DNA of 49,329 bases from NCBI RefSeq assembly GCF_001417955.2, contig NZ_LKTM01000315.1:1-49329 (forward strand), in the 5' to 3' direction. A program made the position numbers and the translations under genes. A model generated the notes under the pieces. That model was given only the letters and a program-made list of their open reading frames with translations. It had not been told where the DNA came from and did no database searches. Positions within the stretch are counted from its first letter, which is position 1. Each line of letters starts with the position of its first letter. Positions 1-8,125 of this stretch are shown in pieces. The DNA comes from Mycobacterium gordonae. GTDB taxonomy: Bacteria > Actinomycetota > Actinomycetes > Mycobacteriales > Mycobacteriaceae.

Positions 1-169
1 CCGGGGTGGGTGGGTAGTCCGCCGGTGGCGGGTAGTCCACGACCGGGGAACCCGCCGGCGAAGCCCATGGGGCATCGGATATCGGCTGCTCAGCGGCTTG
101 CGTCTGGTCTGCGGAGGGTTGCGGCGCGCGGTCCTTGTCCTCGCCGGGGGAATCGCCGGGAGCTGTCAT
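1..169 (-). CDS. Proline-rich putative membrane protein, N-terminal part only (Rv1233c-like)
   Basis: The gene starts at an ATG (169-167) and runs off the left edge, so only about 56 residues are seen. They begin MTAPGDSPGED and continue as a hydrophilic segment with clusters such as DYPPPADYPPTP. There is no stop in this frame. Proline-rich cytoplasmic heads of this kind are common in mycobacterial membrane proteins. Its place, divergent from the Rv1234-like gene, matches Rv1233c, annotated in M. tuberculosis as a conserved membrane protein of unknown function. No convincing Shine-Dalgarno precedes the ATG. Any membrane segments would lie outside the window, so the membrane assignment rests on synteny only. 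Confidence 0.6.
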   Translation of the reverse strand, partial: MTAPGDSPGEDKDRAPQPSADQTQAAEQPISDAPWASPAGSPVVDYPPPADYPPTP

Positions 170-342
170 GTGATGAACGTAGCGCATGGGCCCACGCGGG
201 GTCCTGCGGTGACATCGGCCCACGCGGATCAGGCCCCGGCCAGGCGAAATACGCGGCCGGCAGGGGTGCGGATGGTGCGTCCCGGTTGCCGAGATGGAAC
301 GATGGTCTGCGTAAAGGCGGGCAGGAGAAGAATGAGGTACCG

Positions 343-858
343 ATGACTAGCCCATTCCAACCAGGACAACCACCCGCCGGTGGGGCTGCCGGTCGACGTA
401 ATGTGCCCGGATTGCCGACGCCGCCCAAAGGCTGGCCGGTCGGCTCCTATCCCACCTACGCCGAGGCGCAACGCGCCGTCGACTACCTGTCCGATCAGGA
501 GTTTCCTGTCCAGCAGGTGACCATCGTCGGCGTCGACCTGATGCAGGTGGAACGCGTCACGGGCCGGCTGACCTGGGGCAAGGTGCTCGGTGGTGGCGTG
601 CTCAGCGGCGCGTGGCTCGGCCTGTTCATCGGCCTGGTGCTCGGTTTCTTCAGCCCGAACCCCTGGGGCGCGCTGATCACCGGCCTGGTCGCAGGTGTCT
701 TTTTCGGGCTGATCACCTCGGCCGTGCCCTACGCCATGGCGCGTGGCACCCGGGATTTCAGCTCCACCATGCAACTGGTCGCCGGGCGCTACGACGTGCT
801 CTGCGACCCGCAGAACGCCGAGAAGGCGCGAGATCTGCTGGCGCGTCTGGCGATCTGA
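343..858 (+). CDS. Small membrane protein with general-stress-protein-17M-like N-terminus (Rv1234-like)
   Basis: A protein of 171 residues. Residues 1-30 are Gly/Pro-rich. Residues about 35-75 (SYPTYAEAQRAVDYL...VTIVGVDL) resemble the YflT/GsP-17M fold found in stress-induced proteins. Two hydrophobic, Gly-rich segments follow (about residues 88-110 and 114-138), so it is probably a two-pass membrane protein with both ends on the same side. The ATG at 343 is chosen because AGGAGAAG and GAGGT lie just upstream; the frame stays open further upstream, but that part has no coding look. Its stop is 3 bases before the lpqY GTG, so it probably shares a transcript with the trehalose transporter. Biochemical function is unknown. 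Confidence 0.85.
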   Translation: MTSPFQPGQPPAGGAAGRRNVPGLPTPPKGWPVGSYPTYAEAQRAVDYLSDQEFPVQQVTIVGVDLMQVERVTGRLTWGKVLGGGVLSGAWLGLFIGLVLGFFSPNPWGALITGLVAGVFFGLITSAVPYAMARGTRDFSSTMQLVAGRYDVLCDPQNAEKARDLLARLAI

Positions 859-861
859 CTG

Positions 862-2265
862 GTGAACCGTCGCGTGCGGCGGTGGGGGGCCGCCGCGCTG
901 GCGGCGTTGACCACCGCGTCGGTTCTCTCGGCCTGCGGTTCCGGCGACCGCGGCGTGGTGATCAGCTTCTACACCCCGGCCACCGACGGGGCGACCTTCA
1001 CCGCGGTCGCGCAACGATGCTCGGAACAAGCCGGTGGCAGGTACCGCGTTGAGCACGTGAGTCTGGCGAGATCGCCGGACCAGCAACGCTTGCAACTTTC
1101 CCGGCGGTTGACCGGGCACGACGACACCCTGGACGTGATGGCGCTCGACGTGGTGTGGACTGCCGAGTTCGCCGAGGCGGGATGGGCGTTGGCGCTGTCG
1201 GATGATCCGTCGGGACTGACCGAGTCCGACGCCTCCGCCGATACCCTGCCGGGTCCGCTGAAAACCGCGACCTGGAACGGTCGGCTATACGGGGCGCCCG
1301 TCACCACGAATACCCAATTGCTCTGGTACCGAGCGGATTTAGTGCGTCAACCGCCACGCGACTGGGGCGCCATGGTGGCCGAGGCGGCCCGCCTGCACGA
1401 CGCGGGTGCGCCCAGCTGGATCGCCGTGCAGGCCAACGAGGCCGAAGGGCTGGTGGTGTGGTTCAACACGCTGCTGGTCAGCGCGGGCGGGCAGGTGCTC
1501 TCCGAGGACGGCAAGCACGTCACCCTGATCGACACCCCCGAACATCGCGCCGCCACGGTGGCGGCGCTGCGGATCCTCAAATCGGTGGCCACCGCGCCCG
1601 GGGCCGACCCGTCGATCACCCGCAGTGACGAGGGCGCCGCACGGTTGGCGGTCGAACAGGGCAAGGCGGCGCTGGAGGTCAACTGGCCCTACGTGTTCGC
1701 ATCCATGCTCGAGAACGCGGCGAAGGGCGGCGTGGCGTTTCTGCCGCTGAACCGCGAGCCGGCGCTGAGCGGCAGCATCAACGGCGTCGGCACCTTCGCC
1801 CCGAGTGACGAGCAGTTCGCCATCGCCTACGCGGCCAGCCAGAAGGTGTTCGGATTCGCCCGCTACCCCGCAGTGCTGCCCGGGCAATCGGCCAAGGTGA
1901 CGATCGGTGGGCTCAATCTGGCGGTGGCCAGCACCAGCAGACACCGAGCCGAAGCGTTCGAAGCCGTCCGCTGCATCCGCAACCTGCGGAACCAGAAGTA
2001 CGTCGCGATCGAAGGCGGGTTGCCCCCGGTCCGAACCTCGCTCTACTCCGACCCGCAGTTCCAGGCGAAGTACCCGATGTACGGCATCATCCGCCAGCAA
2101 CTCACCGACGCCGCGGTGCGGCCAGCGACACCGGCGTATCAGGCGGTGTCGATCCGGCTGGCCTCGGTGCTCAGCCCGATCACGGCGATCGACCCGGAAC
2201 ACACGGCCGATGAACTCGCGGTGCAGGTGCAGAAGGCGATCGACGGCAAAGGGTTACTGCCGTGA
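862..2265 (+). CDS. lpqY: Trehalose-binding lipoprotein LpqY of the LpqY-SugABC importer
   Basis: Extracytoplasmic solute-binding lipoprotein of 467 residues. In mycobacteria the LpqY-SugABC importer recovers trehalose released when the antigen 85 enzymes use trehalose monomycolate. The N-terminus is basic (MNRRVRRWG), followed by a hydrophobic stretch and the lipobox LSAC, whose Cys should be lipidated (about residue 25). The remainder reads as an ABC sugar-binding protein (family 1 type), with DVMALDVVWTAEFAEAGW and a C-terminal region of typical length. The GTG start at 862 gives a proper signal peptide and lies 3 bases after the upstream stop. Its stop overlaps the sugA start by 4 bases (GTGA). 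The identity rests on sequence type together with the complete lpqY-sugA-sugB-sugC order. Confidence 0.95.
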   Translation: MNRRVRRWGAAALAALTTASVLSACGSGDRGVVISFYTPATDGATFTAVAQRCSEQAGGRYRVEHVSLARSPDQQRLQLSRRLTGHDDTLDVMALDVVWTAEFAEAGWALALSDDPSGLTESDASADTLPGPLKTATWNGRLYGAPVTTNTQLLWYRADLVRQPPRDWGAMVAEAARLHDAGAPSWIAVQANEAEGLVVWFNTLLVSAGGQVLSEDGKHVTLIDTPEHRAATVAALRILKSVATAPGADPSITRSDEGAARLAVEQGKAALEVNWPYVFASMLENAAKGGVAFLPLNREPALSGSINGVGTFAPSDEQFAIAYAASQKVFGFARYPAVLPGQSAKVTIGGLNLAVASTSRHRAEAFEAVRCIRNLRNQKYVAIEGGLPPVRTSLYSDPQFQAKYPMYGIIRQQLTDAAVRPATPAYQAVSIRLASVLSPITAIDPEHTADELAVQVQKAIDGKGLLP

Positions 2266-3128
2266 CCGAGCGTCGGCTCGCCTACCTGCTCGTCGCTCCC
2301 GCGGTGACGTTGATGCTGGCGGTGACGGCCTACCCGATCGGCTACGCGATGTGGTTGAGCCTGCAGCGCAACAACCTGGCCACCCCCCATGACACCGCGT
2401 TCGTCGGACTGGGCAACTACCAGACGATCCTGACCGACCGGTACTGGTGGACTGCGCTGGGTGTGACGCTGGGCATCACCGTCGTCTCGGTGACGGTCGA
2501 ATTCGTGCTGGGCCTGTCCCTGGCGCTGGTGATGCACCGCACGCTGATCGGGAAGGGACTGGTGCGTACCGCGGTGCTGATCCCGTACGGGATCGTCACG
2601 GTGGTCGCGTCCTACAGCTGGTATTACGCCTGGACACCGGGCACCGGCTACCTGGCCAACCTGTTGCCCGACGGGAGTGCCCCACTGACGCAACAGATTC
2701 CGTCGCTGGGGGTGGTGGTGATCGCCGAGGTGTGGAAGACGACTCCGTTCATGGCGCTGTTGCTGTTGGCCGGATTGGCGCTGGTGCCCGAGGATCTGCT
2801 GAAGGCGGCGCAGGTCGACGGCGCGGATGCCTGGCGGCGGCTGACCAGGATCACGCTGCCGATCATCAAGCCGGCGGTGGTGGTGGCGTTGCTGTTCCGG
2901 ACCCTGGACGCGTTCCGGATCTTCGACAACATCTACGTGCTGACCGCAGGCGCCAACAACACCGGTTCGGTGTCAATCCTGGGATACGACAACCTGTTCA
3001 AGGGCTTCAACATCGGGCTGGGCTCGGCGATCAGCGTGCTGATCTTCCTCTGTGTGGGCATCATCGCACTCATCTTCATCAAACTGTTCGGTGCCGCAGC
3101 GCCCGGGAGCGACGCCGATGGCCGTTGA
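2262..3128 (+). CDS. sugA: Trehalose ABC transporter permease SugA
   Basis: Membrane permease of 288 residues, one of the two channel subunits of the LpqY-SugABC importer. About six hydrophobic segments can be read, the first at about residues 5-30 (LAYLLVAPAVTLMLAVTAYP). The EAA cytoplasmic loop that docks on the ATPase is visible near residues 183-206 (KAAQVDGADAWRRLTRITLP). The GTG start overlaps the lpqY stop as GTGA, typical of translational coupling. The 3' end overlaps sugB by 11 bases. It is slightly shorter than the roughly 307 residues I recall for M. tuberculosis SugA, the difference probably lying at the N-terminus. Confidence 0.95.
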   Translation: MTERRLAYLLVAPAVTLMLAVTAYPIGYAMWLSLQRNNLATPHDTAFVGLGNYQTILTDRYWWTALGVTLGITVVSVTVEFVLGLSLALVMHRTLIGKGLVRTAVLIPYGIVTVVASYSWYYAWTPGTGYLANLLPDGSAPLTQQIPSLGVVVIAEVWKTTPFMALLLLAGLALVPEDLLKAAQVDGADAWRRLTRITLPIIKPAVVVALLFRTLDAFRIFDNIYVLTAGANNTGSVSILGYDNLFKGFNIGLGSAISVLIFLCVGIIALIFIKLFGAAAPGSDADGR

Positions 3129-3951
3129 TTCGGTGAGGCGCGCGACGTTCTGGGTCGTGATTGACATGCTGGTGGTGGGTTACGCGCTGCTGCCGGTGCT
3201 GTGGATACTCAGCCTGTCGCTCAAGCCGACGTCAATGGTCAAGGACGGCAATCTGATTCCGTCGTCGGTGACCCTGGACAACTACCGAGGCATCTTCCGC
3301 GGTGACTTCTTCAGTTCGGCGCTGATCAATTCGATCGGGATCGGGCTGACCACCACCGTGATCGCGGTGGTGCTGGGCGCGATGGCGGCCTATGCGGTTG
3401 CCCGGCTGAGTTTCCCGGGCAAGCGGCTGCTGATCGGTATGACGCTTTTGATCACCATGTTCCCCGCAATCTCCTTGGTGACGCCGCTGTTCGACATCGA
3501 ACGCGCCATCGGGTTGTTCGACACCTGGCCGGGTCTGATCCTGCCCTACATCACGTTCGCGCTGCCGCTGGCGATCTATACGCTGTCGGCATTCTTCCGG
3601 GAGATCCCGTGGGATTTGGAGAAGGCGGCGAAGATGGACGGCGCCACGCCCGCTCAGGCGTTCGTCAAGGTGATCGTCCCGCTGGCGGCTCCGGGTCTGG
3701 TGACGGCGGCGATCCTGGTGTTCATCTTCGCATGGAACGACCTGCTGCTGGCGTTGTCGCTGACCGCCACCAAGGCCGCGATCACCGCGCCGGTGGCGAT
3801 CGCAAACTTCACCGGTAGTTCGCAATTCGAGGAGCCGACCGGGTCGATCGCCGCCGGCGCGATCGTGATCACGATTCCGATCATTGTCTTCGTTCTGATT
3901 TTCCAACGACGCATCGTCGCCGGGTTGACCTCCGGTGCTGTGAAGGGATAG
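3118..3951 (+). CDS. sugB: Trehalose ABC transporter permease SugB
   Basis: Second permease of the importer, 277 residues (MalG type). The ATG at 3118 is chosen: it gives MAVDSVRRATFWVV followed directly by the first membrane segment. The frame stays open upstream to 3052, but that extension lies inside sugA and is not hydrophobic. The EAA loop is present as KAAKMDGATPAQAFVKVIVP. About six membrane segments are apparent, and the C-terminus ends FQRRIVAGLTSGAVKG as in other MalG-type permeases. The gene overlaps sugA by 11 bases and sits 4 bases before sugC. Confidence 0.95.
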   Translation: MAVDSVRRATFWVVIDMLVVGYALLPVLWILSLSLKPTSMVKDGNLIPSSVTLDNYRGIFRGDFFSSALINSIGIGLTTTVIAVVLGAMAAYAVARLSFPGKRLLIGMTLLITMFPAISLVTPLFDIERAIGLFDTWPGLILPYITFALPLAIYTLSAFFREIPWDLEKAAKMDGATPAQAFVKVIVPLAAPGLVTAAILVFIFAWNDLLLALSLTATKAAITAPVAIANFTGSSQFEEPTGSIAAGAIVITIPIIVFVLIFQRRIVAGLTSGAVKG

Positions 3952-3955
3952 CGCG

Positions 3956-5128
3956 ATGGCCGAGATTGTGCTGGAACACGTCAAGAAGAGCTACCCCGAC
4001 GGCCACGTCGCGGTGCAGGATCTGAGCATCACCATCGCCGACGGCGAGTTCCTGATCCTGGTCGGCCCGTCCGGCTGCGGGAAGACCACCACGCTGAATA
4101 TGATTGCCGGACTTGAGAACATCTCGTCGGGAGAGTTGCGGATCGGCGGCGAGCGAGTCAACGAGAAGGCGCCCAAGGATCGCGATATCGCCATGGTGTT
4201 CCAGTCCTACGCGCTGTATCCGCACATGACGGTGCGGCAGAACATCGCGTTTCCGCTGACGCTGGCGAAGATGAAGAAGGCCGACGTCGCCCAGAAGGTC
4301 GAGGAGACCGCGAGAATCCTGGACCTGACCGAACTGCTGGATCGGCGTCCTTCGCAGTTGTCGGGTGGTCAGCGCCAGCGGGTCGCGATGGGCAGGGCAA
4401 TCGTGCGTCAGCCCAAGGCTTTTCTGATGGACGAGCCGCTGTCCAACCTGGACGCCAAGCTGCGGGTGCAGATGCGCGGCGAGATCGCACGCCTGCAGAA
4501 GAGGCTGGGCACCACCACCGTCTACGTCACCCACGACCAGACCGAGGCCATGACGCTGGGGGACCGGGTGGTGGTGATGCACGGTGGCGTCGCGCAGCAG
4601 ATCGGCACGCCCACCGAGCTTTACGAGCGACCCGCGAATCTGTTCGTGGCCGGCTTCATCGGCTCGCCGGCGATGAACTTCTTCCCGGCCACGCTGACGT
4701 CGGTCGGGTTGGCGCTGTCGTTCGGTGAGGTGACCCTGACGCCGGAGGTGCAGAAGGTGATCGCCGGACACCCGAAACCGGAGAACGTCATCGTGGGGTT
4801 GCGGCCCGAGCACATCCAAGACGCGGCGCTGATCGACGGCTATCAGCGGATCAGTTCGCTGATATTCGAGGTGACCGTCGATCTCGTCGAATCGCTGGGC
4901 TCCGACAAGTACGTGTACTTCACCACCGCGGGTCCGCAGGCGCACTCGGCCCGGCTGGACGAAGTGGCGGCCGAATCAGAGGTTCATGAAAACCGCTTTG
5001 TGGCAAGGGTTCCCACTGAGTCCAAAGCAGCTACCGGACAGCCGATCGAGTTGGCGTTCGACCCCACCAAGCTCGCGGTGTTCGACGCGGACTCCGGCGC
5101 AAACCTGACTGTGCCGGTCGCACAATGA
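3956..5128 (+). CDS. sugC: Trehalose ABC transporter ATP-binding subunit SugC
   Basis: ATPase of 390 residues that powers the LpqY-SugABC importer. All nucleotide-binding motifs are intact: Walker A GPSGCGKTT (about residue 37), Q-loop FQSYALYPHM, signature LSGGQRQR (about residue 135), Walker B FLMDEPLSNLD and the switch histidine in THDQTEAMT. The C-terminal 150 residues form the OB-like regulatory domain of MalK-type ATPases (IVGLRPEHIQDAAL). The ATG is 4 bases after the sugB stop. Its own stop overlaps the next gene by 4 bases (ATGA), which places that SUFU-like gene in the same operon. Confidence 0.96.
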   Translation: MAEIVLEHVKKSYPDGHVAVQDLSITIADGEFLILVGPSGCGKTTTLNMIAGLENISSGELRIGGERVNEKAPKDRDIAMVFQSYALYPHMTVRQNIAFPLTLAKMKKADVAQKVEETARILDLTELLDRRPSQLSGGQRQRVAMGRAIVRQPKAFLMDEPLSNLDAKLRVQMRGEIARLQKRLGTTTVYVTHDQTEAMTLGDRVVVMHGGVAQQIGTPTELYERPANLFVAGFIGSPAMNFFPATLTSVGLALSFGEVTLTPEVQKVIAGHPKPENVIVGLRPEHIQDAALIDGYQRISSLIFEVTVDLVESLGSDKYVYFTTAGPQAHSARLDEVAAESEVHENRFVARVPTESKAATGQPIELAFDPTKLAVFDADSGANLTVPVAQ

Positions 5129-5694
5129 TTCTCGATGCTGTCCGCACACATCTTCGCAGCCATTTCGGCACCGAGCCCGATTCGGCGAGTGTGACGTTCC
5201 TGGGCGCCGAGCCCATCGAGGTGCTGCGGTTCCGGCATCAGCCTGTGGTGCACTTTGTCTCGCTGGGCTGCTCGCGTTACCCGATGACCGACCCGACCGA
5301 GATGGTCACCGATCACCTGCGCGGCCCGCGGGCCGAAGTGGTTCTGGCGCTGCGTGATCCCGGTCCGATCAAAGGGCTGGTGCGCACCATGGCGGTGCTG
5401 GCGGCCACGCCGGCGGTCGACGGCCTGGTGCTGGTCCCCGATGCGCTGATCGACCTCGGCGCGCCGTTGTGGTCGGGGACGGCTTTCACGGCGGTGTTGT
5501 TGGGCCGCAGCGACATTGCCGAGCTACCTTTGGACCCGCCGCGCGAGCCGGTGCGGTTCCTGTCCGCGACTCCCATCACCGCGAACGAGGCGGCCTGGGT
5601 GCGGCTCAAGGGCGCTGAGTCGATGCGGGAGGCGTGGCTCAACGACGGTGTGGACGTGCTGGACCCGAATCGGCCGGCGGCGCAACCGAGTTAG
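5125..5694 (+). CDS. Suppressor-of-fused (SUFU) domain protein, coupled to sugC
   Basis: A 189-residue soluble protein with no signal peptide or membrane segment. The sequence reads as a bacterial SUFU-like domain: an N-terminal part with RFRHQPVVHFVSLGCSRYPM, a middle hydrophobic core (VRTMAVLAATPAVDGLVLVPDA) and a C-terminal ITANEAAWVRLKGAESM motif, where SUFU proteins carry the conserved ELxWLK-like segment. The family is best known from Drosophila; bacterial members have no agreed function. The ATG overlaps the sugC stop (ATGA), so it should be translated together with the trehalose importer. As I recall, M. tuberculosis has nothing between sugC and corA, so this is extra relative to it. 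The family call is by eye. Confidence 0.75.
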   Translation: MILDAVRTHLRSHFGTEPDSASVTFLGAEPIEVLRFRHQPVVHFVSLGCSRYPMTDPTEMVTDHLRGPRAEVVLALRDPGPIKGLVRTMAVLAATPAVDGLVLVPDALIDLGAPLWSGTAFTAVLLGRSDIAELPLDPPREPVRFLSATPITANEAAWVRLKGAESMREAWLNDGVDVLDPNRPAAQPS

Positions 5695-5709
5695 AGGTGG
5701 CTCAGCGCC

Positions 5710-5763
5710 GAGTGTGAATTCGGCGACGCGACACGCCGGTGGAGCGTCGGGGACTTCGCACTC
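5710..5763. terminator. Imperfect hairpin between convergent SUFU and corA genes
   Basis: Bases 5710-5729 and 5744-5763 form an imperfect 20-base inverted repeat (GAGTGTGAATTCGGCGACGC against the reverse complement of GCGTCGGGGACTTCGCACTC) around a 14-base loop. A smaller stem, CGCCGA/TCGGCG, is nested in the left arm. The element fills the 87-base gap between two converging genes, where a shared bidirectional terminator is expected. It has no U-tract, which is common in mycobacterial terminators. Confidence 0.45.
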
Positions 5764-5781
5764 GCGGTGTGCGGGGCGGGC

Positions 5782-6882
5782 CTAGAGCCAGTCGCGGCGA
5801 CGGAAACTGAAGTAGAGGAACACACAGACCACCACCATCGCGGCGATCACCGACGGGTATCCCCACCTGGAGTCCAACTCCGGCATGAAGTGGAAGTTCA
5901 TCCCGTAGATCCCCGCCACCATGGTGGGCACCGCGACGATACCGGCCCAGGCCGAGATCTTGCGCATGTCCATGTTCTGCTGCATGCCCACCCGGGCCAG
6001 CGCGGCCTGCACCAGTGAGTTGAGCATGTCGTCGTAGCTGGCGATCTGCTCGGCGGCCTGAGTCTGGTGGTCGGCGACGTCCCGCAGATAGCGGCGCACT
6101 TCCTTGTTGATCAGGTCCTTGTTCTCGACCTGCATGCGCTGGAAGGCACCCGAGAGCGGCGCCACGCACCGGCGCAACTCCACGACCTCGCGCTTGAGCA
6201 GGTAGATCGGTTCGACGTCGATCTTCTTGCCGGGAGCGAACGCGACAACCTCGATGGCGTCCACGTCGTCTTCCATCAGGCTGGTGACGCCGAGGTAGTG
6301 GTCCACCACATAGTCGGCGATCGCGTGCATCACCGCGTACGGGCCCAGTCGCAGGTGCTCGGGGTTGCAATCCATCCGCTTGCGGACCTCGTGCAGCCCG
6401 CCGTGCTCGCCGTGGCGGACGGTGACGACGAAGTCGGCGCCGACGAAGATCATGATCTCCCCGGTTTCGACGATCTCGCGGGCCAGCACCACCGACTCGT
6501 GCGGCACGTAGTTGACGGTCTTCAGCACCAGGAACAGCGAATCGTCATAGCGTTCCAGCTTGGGGCGCTGGTGGGCGACGACGGCGTCCTCGACGGCCAG
6601 CGGGTGCAGGCCGTAGGCGTCGGCCACCTCCTGCATCTGCGCTTCGCCGGGTTCGTGCAGACCGATCCAGGCGAATGCCTCCTGGCCGTCCTGCTCGATC
6701 TCGCGGACCTTGGCCAGCGCCTCGGCGGGACTGAACTTGCCTGGCAGTCGGTGTCCGTCGACATAGACGCCGCAATCGACCAGGGTCTGTGCCGGCGGAT
6801 TGGCGACCGGGTGGACGTGCTCGCGGCGCGTTCGTGCGACCGGTCGGAGAGCTTCGGGCAAGGCGTCGAACCCAGGGAACAC
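5782..6882 (-). CDS. corA: Magnesium/cobalt transporter CorA
   Basis: Divalent cation channel of 366 residues, the length I recall for M. tuberculosis CorA (Rv1239c). The long cytoplasmic N-terminal domain ends in the coiled helix that leads to two C-terminal membrane segments. The diagnostic YGMNF selectivity motif follows the first of these (VPTMVAGIYGMNFHFMPEL), and the protein ends in basic residues (FRRRDWL). The GTG start at 6882 is supported by a strong Shine-Dalgarno GGAGGT at 6893-6888 with a 5-base spacing. It is divergent from mdh and convergent with the SUFU gene. It probably acts as a homopentamer in the inner membrane. Confidence 0.95.
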   Translation of the reverse strand: MFPGFDALPEALRPVARTRREHVHPVANPPAQTLVDCGVYVDGHRLPGKFSPAEALAKVREIEQDGQEAFAWIGLHEPGEAQMQEVADAYGLHPLAVEDAVVAHQRPKLERYDDSLFLVLKTVNYVPHESVVLAREIVETGEIMIFVGADFVVTVRHGEHGGLHEVRKRMDCNPEHLRLGPYAVMHAIADYVVDHYLGVTSLMEDDVDAIEVVAFAPGKKIDVEPIYLLKREVVELRRCVAPLSGAFQRMQVENKDLINKEVRRYLRDVADHQTQAAEQIASYDDMLNSLVQAALARVGMQQNMDMRKISAWAGIVAVPTMVAGIYGMNFHFMPELDSRWGYPSVIAAMVVVCVFLYFSFRRRDWL

Positions 6883-7058
6883 GTCGCACCTCCAATCGCA
6901 GCGCCGGTCTGTGGGCGGTGGTCATCGTACGCGCCCGGACCTAACAGACGGTGCGTCATCAGCCGATTCCCAGCTGCACGATGGACCGGCGATCTCATGA
7001 CGGCGGCCGTGCGCTAGTTTCGACGCGAACCCGTCTTACCCGAAGGAGCAGAACCGAC

Positions 7059-8048
7059 GTGAGCGCAAGTCCTCTCAAGGTTGCCGTCACCGGTGCCGCC
7101 GGCCAGATCGGCTACAGCCTGTTGTTCCGCTTGGCCAGCGGCTCGCTGCTCGGCCCGGACCGTCCGATCGAACTGCGTCTGCTGGAGATCGAGCCGGCCC
7201 TCAAGGCGCTCGAGGGCGTGGTGATGGAACTGGACGACTGCGCGTTTCCGCTGCTGGCCGGTGTGGAGATCGGCGCCGACGCCAACAAGATCTTCGACGG
7301 CGTGAACCTGGCTTTGCTGGTCGGTGCGCGCCCGCGTGGCCCGGGCATGGAGCGCGGCGACCTGCTGGAGGCCAACGGCGCGATCTTCACCGCCCAGGGC
7401 AAGGCGCTGAACTCGGTAGCCGCCGACGACGTCCGCATCGGTGTGACCGGCAACCCGGCCAACACCAACGCGCTGATCGCGCTGAGCAACGCCCCCGACA
7501 TCCCGAAGGAGCGGTTCTCCGCGCTGACCCGCCTGGACCACAACCGGGCCATCTCGCAGCTGGCCCGCAAGACCGGCGCCAAGGTCACCGACATCAAGAA
7601 GATGACGATCTGGGGCAACCACTCGGCCACTCAGTACCCGGACATCTTCCACGCCGAGGTGGGCGGCAAGAACGCCGCGGAGGTGGTCAACGACCAGGAC
7701 TGGATCGAGAACGACTTCATCCCGACCGTCGCCAAGCGCGGCGCGGCCATCATCGACGCCCGCGGCGCCTCTTCGGCGGCGTCGGCGGCGTCGGCCACCG
7801 TCGATGCGGCCCGTTCCTGGTTGCTGGGCAGCCCGGACGGTGACTGGGTGTCGATGGCCGTCTATTCCGACGGTTCCTACGGCGTGCCGGAAGGGATCGT
7901 GTCGTCGTTCCCGGTGACCACCAAGGACGGCGACTGGTCGATCGTGCAGGGTCTGGAGATCGACGAGTTCTCCCGCGGCAAGATCGACAAGTCCACCGCG
8001 GAACTCGTCGACGAGCGCAACGCAGTCACCGAGCTCAAGCTGATCTGA
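7059..8048 (+). CDS. mdh: NAD-dependent malate dehydrogenase
   Basis: Cytosolic TCA-cycle enzyme that interconverts malate and oxaloacetate; 329 residues from GTG 7059. This start gives MSASPLKVAVTGAAGQIGYS, placing the Rossmann motif GAAGQIG at the N-terminus as in the family. AAGGAG lies about 12 bases upstream. The open frame extends to 6951, but that part is not conserved-looking. Visible residues include the NAD-binding fold, the substrate arginine in GARPRGPGMERGD (active-site loop), the Asp/Arg segment TRLDHNRAISQ and the catalytic His in IWGNHSATQYPD. A -10-like TAGTTT at 7015-7020 may belong to its promoter. A strong hairpin follows the stop. Confidence 0.97.
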   Translation: MSASPLKVAVTGAAGQIGYSLLFRLASGSLLGPDRPIELRLLEIEPALKALEGVVMELDDCAFPLLAGVEIGADANKIFDGVNLALLVGARPRGPGMERGDLLEANGAIFTAQGKALNSVAADDVRIGVTGNPANTNALIALSNAPDIPKERFSALTRLDHNRAISQLARKTGAKVTDIKKMTIWGNHSATQYPDIFHAEVGGKNAAEVVNDQDWIENDFIPTVAKRGAAIIDARGASSAASAASATVDAARSWLLGSPDGDWVSMAVYSDGSYGVPEGIVSSFPVTTKDGDWSIVQGLEIDEFSRGKIDKSTAELVDERNAVTELKLI

Positions 8049-8064
8049 GCTGGCGCGGACTACC

Positions 8065-8125
8065 GCGAGCAGACGCAAAATCCCCCTTGAAGCTATTGCT
8101 CCGGGGGGATTTTGCGTCTGCTCGC
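8065..8125. terminator. Strong bidirectional terminator hairpin between mdh and mmpL
   Basis: Bases 8065-8086 and 8104-8125 are perfect 22-base inverted repeats (left arm begins GCGAGCAGACGCAAAATC) separated by a 17-base loop. The hairpin lies 16 bases after the mdh stop. It also covers the last codons and stop of the converging mmpL gene, whose TAG is at 8095-8093 inside the loop. The A4/T4 runs sit inside the stem instead of after it. The length and perfection support a terminator acting on both strands. Confidence 0.7.

Noticed and set aside
229..1119. A 296-codon minus-strand frame across the Rv1234-like and lpqY genes
   Set aside because: It overlaps two convincing plus-strand genes and has no domain or start signal.
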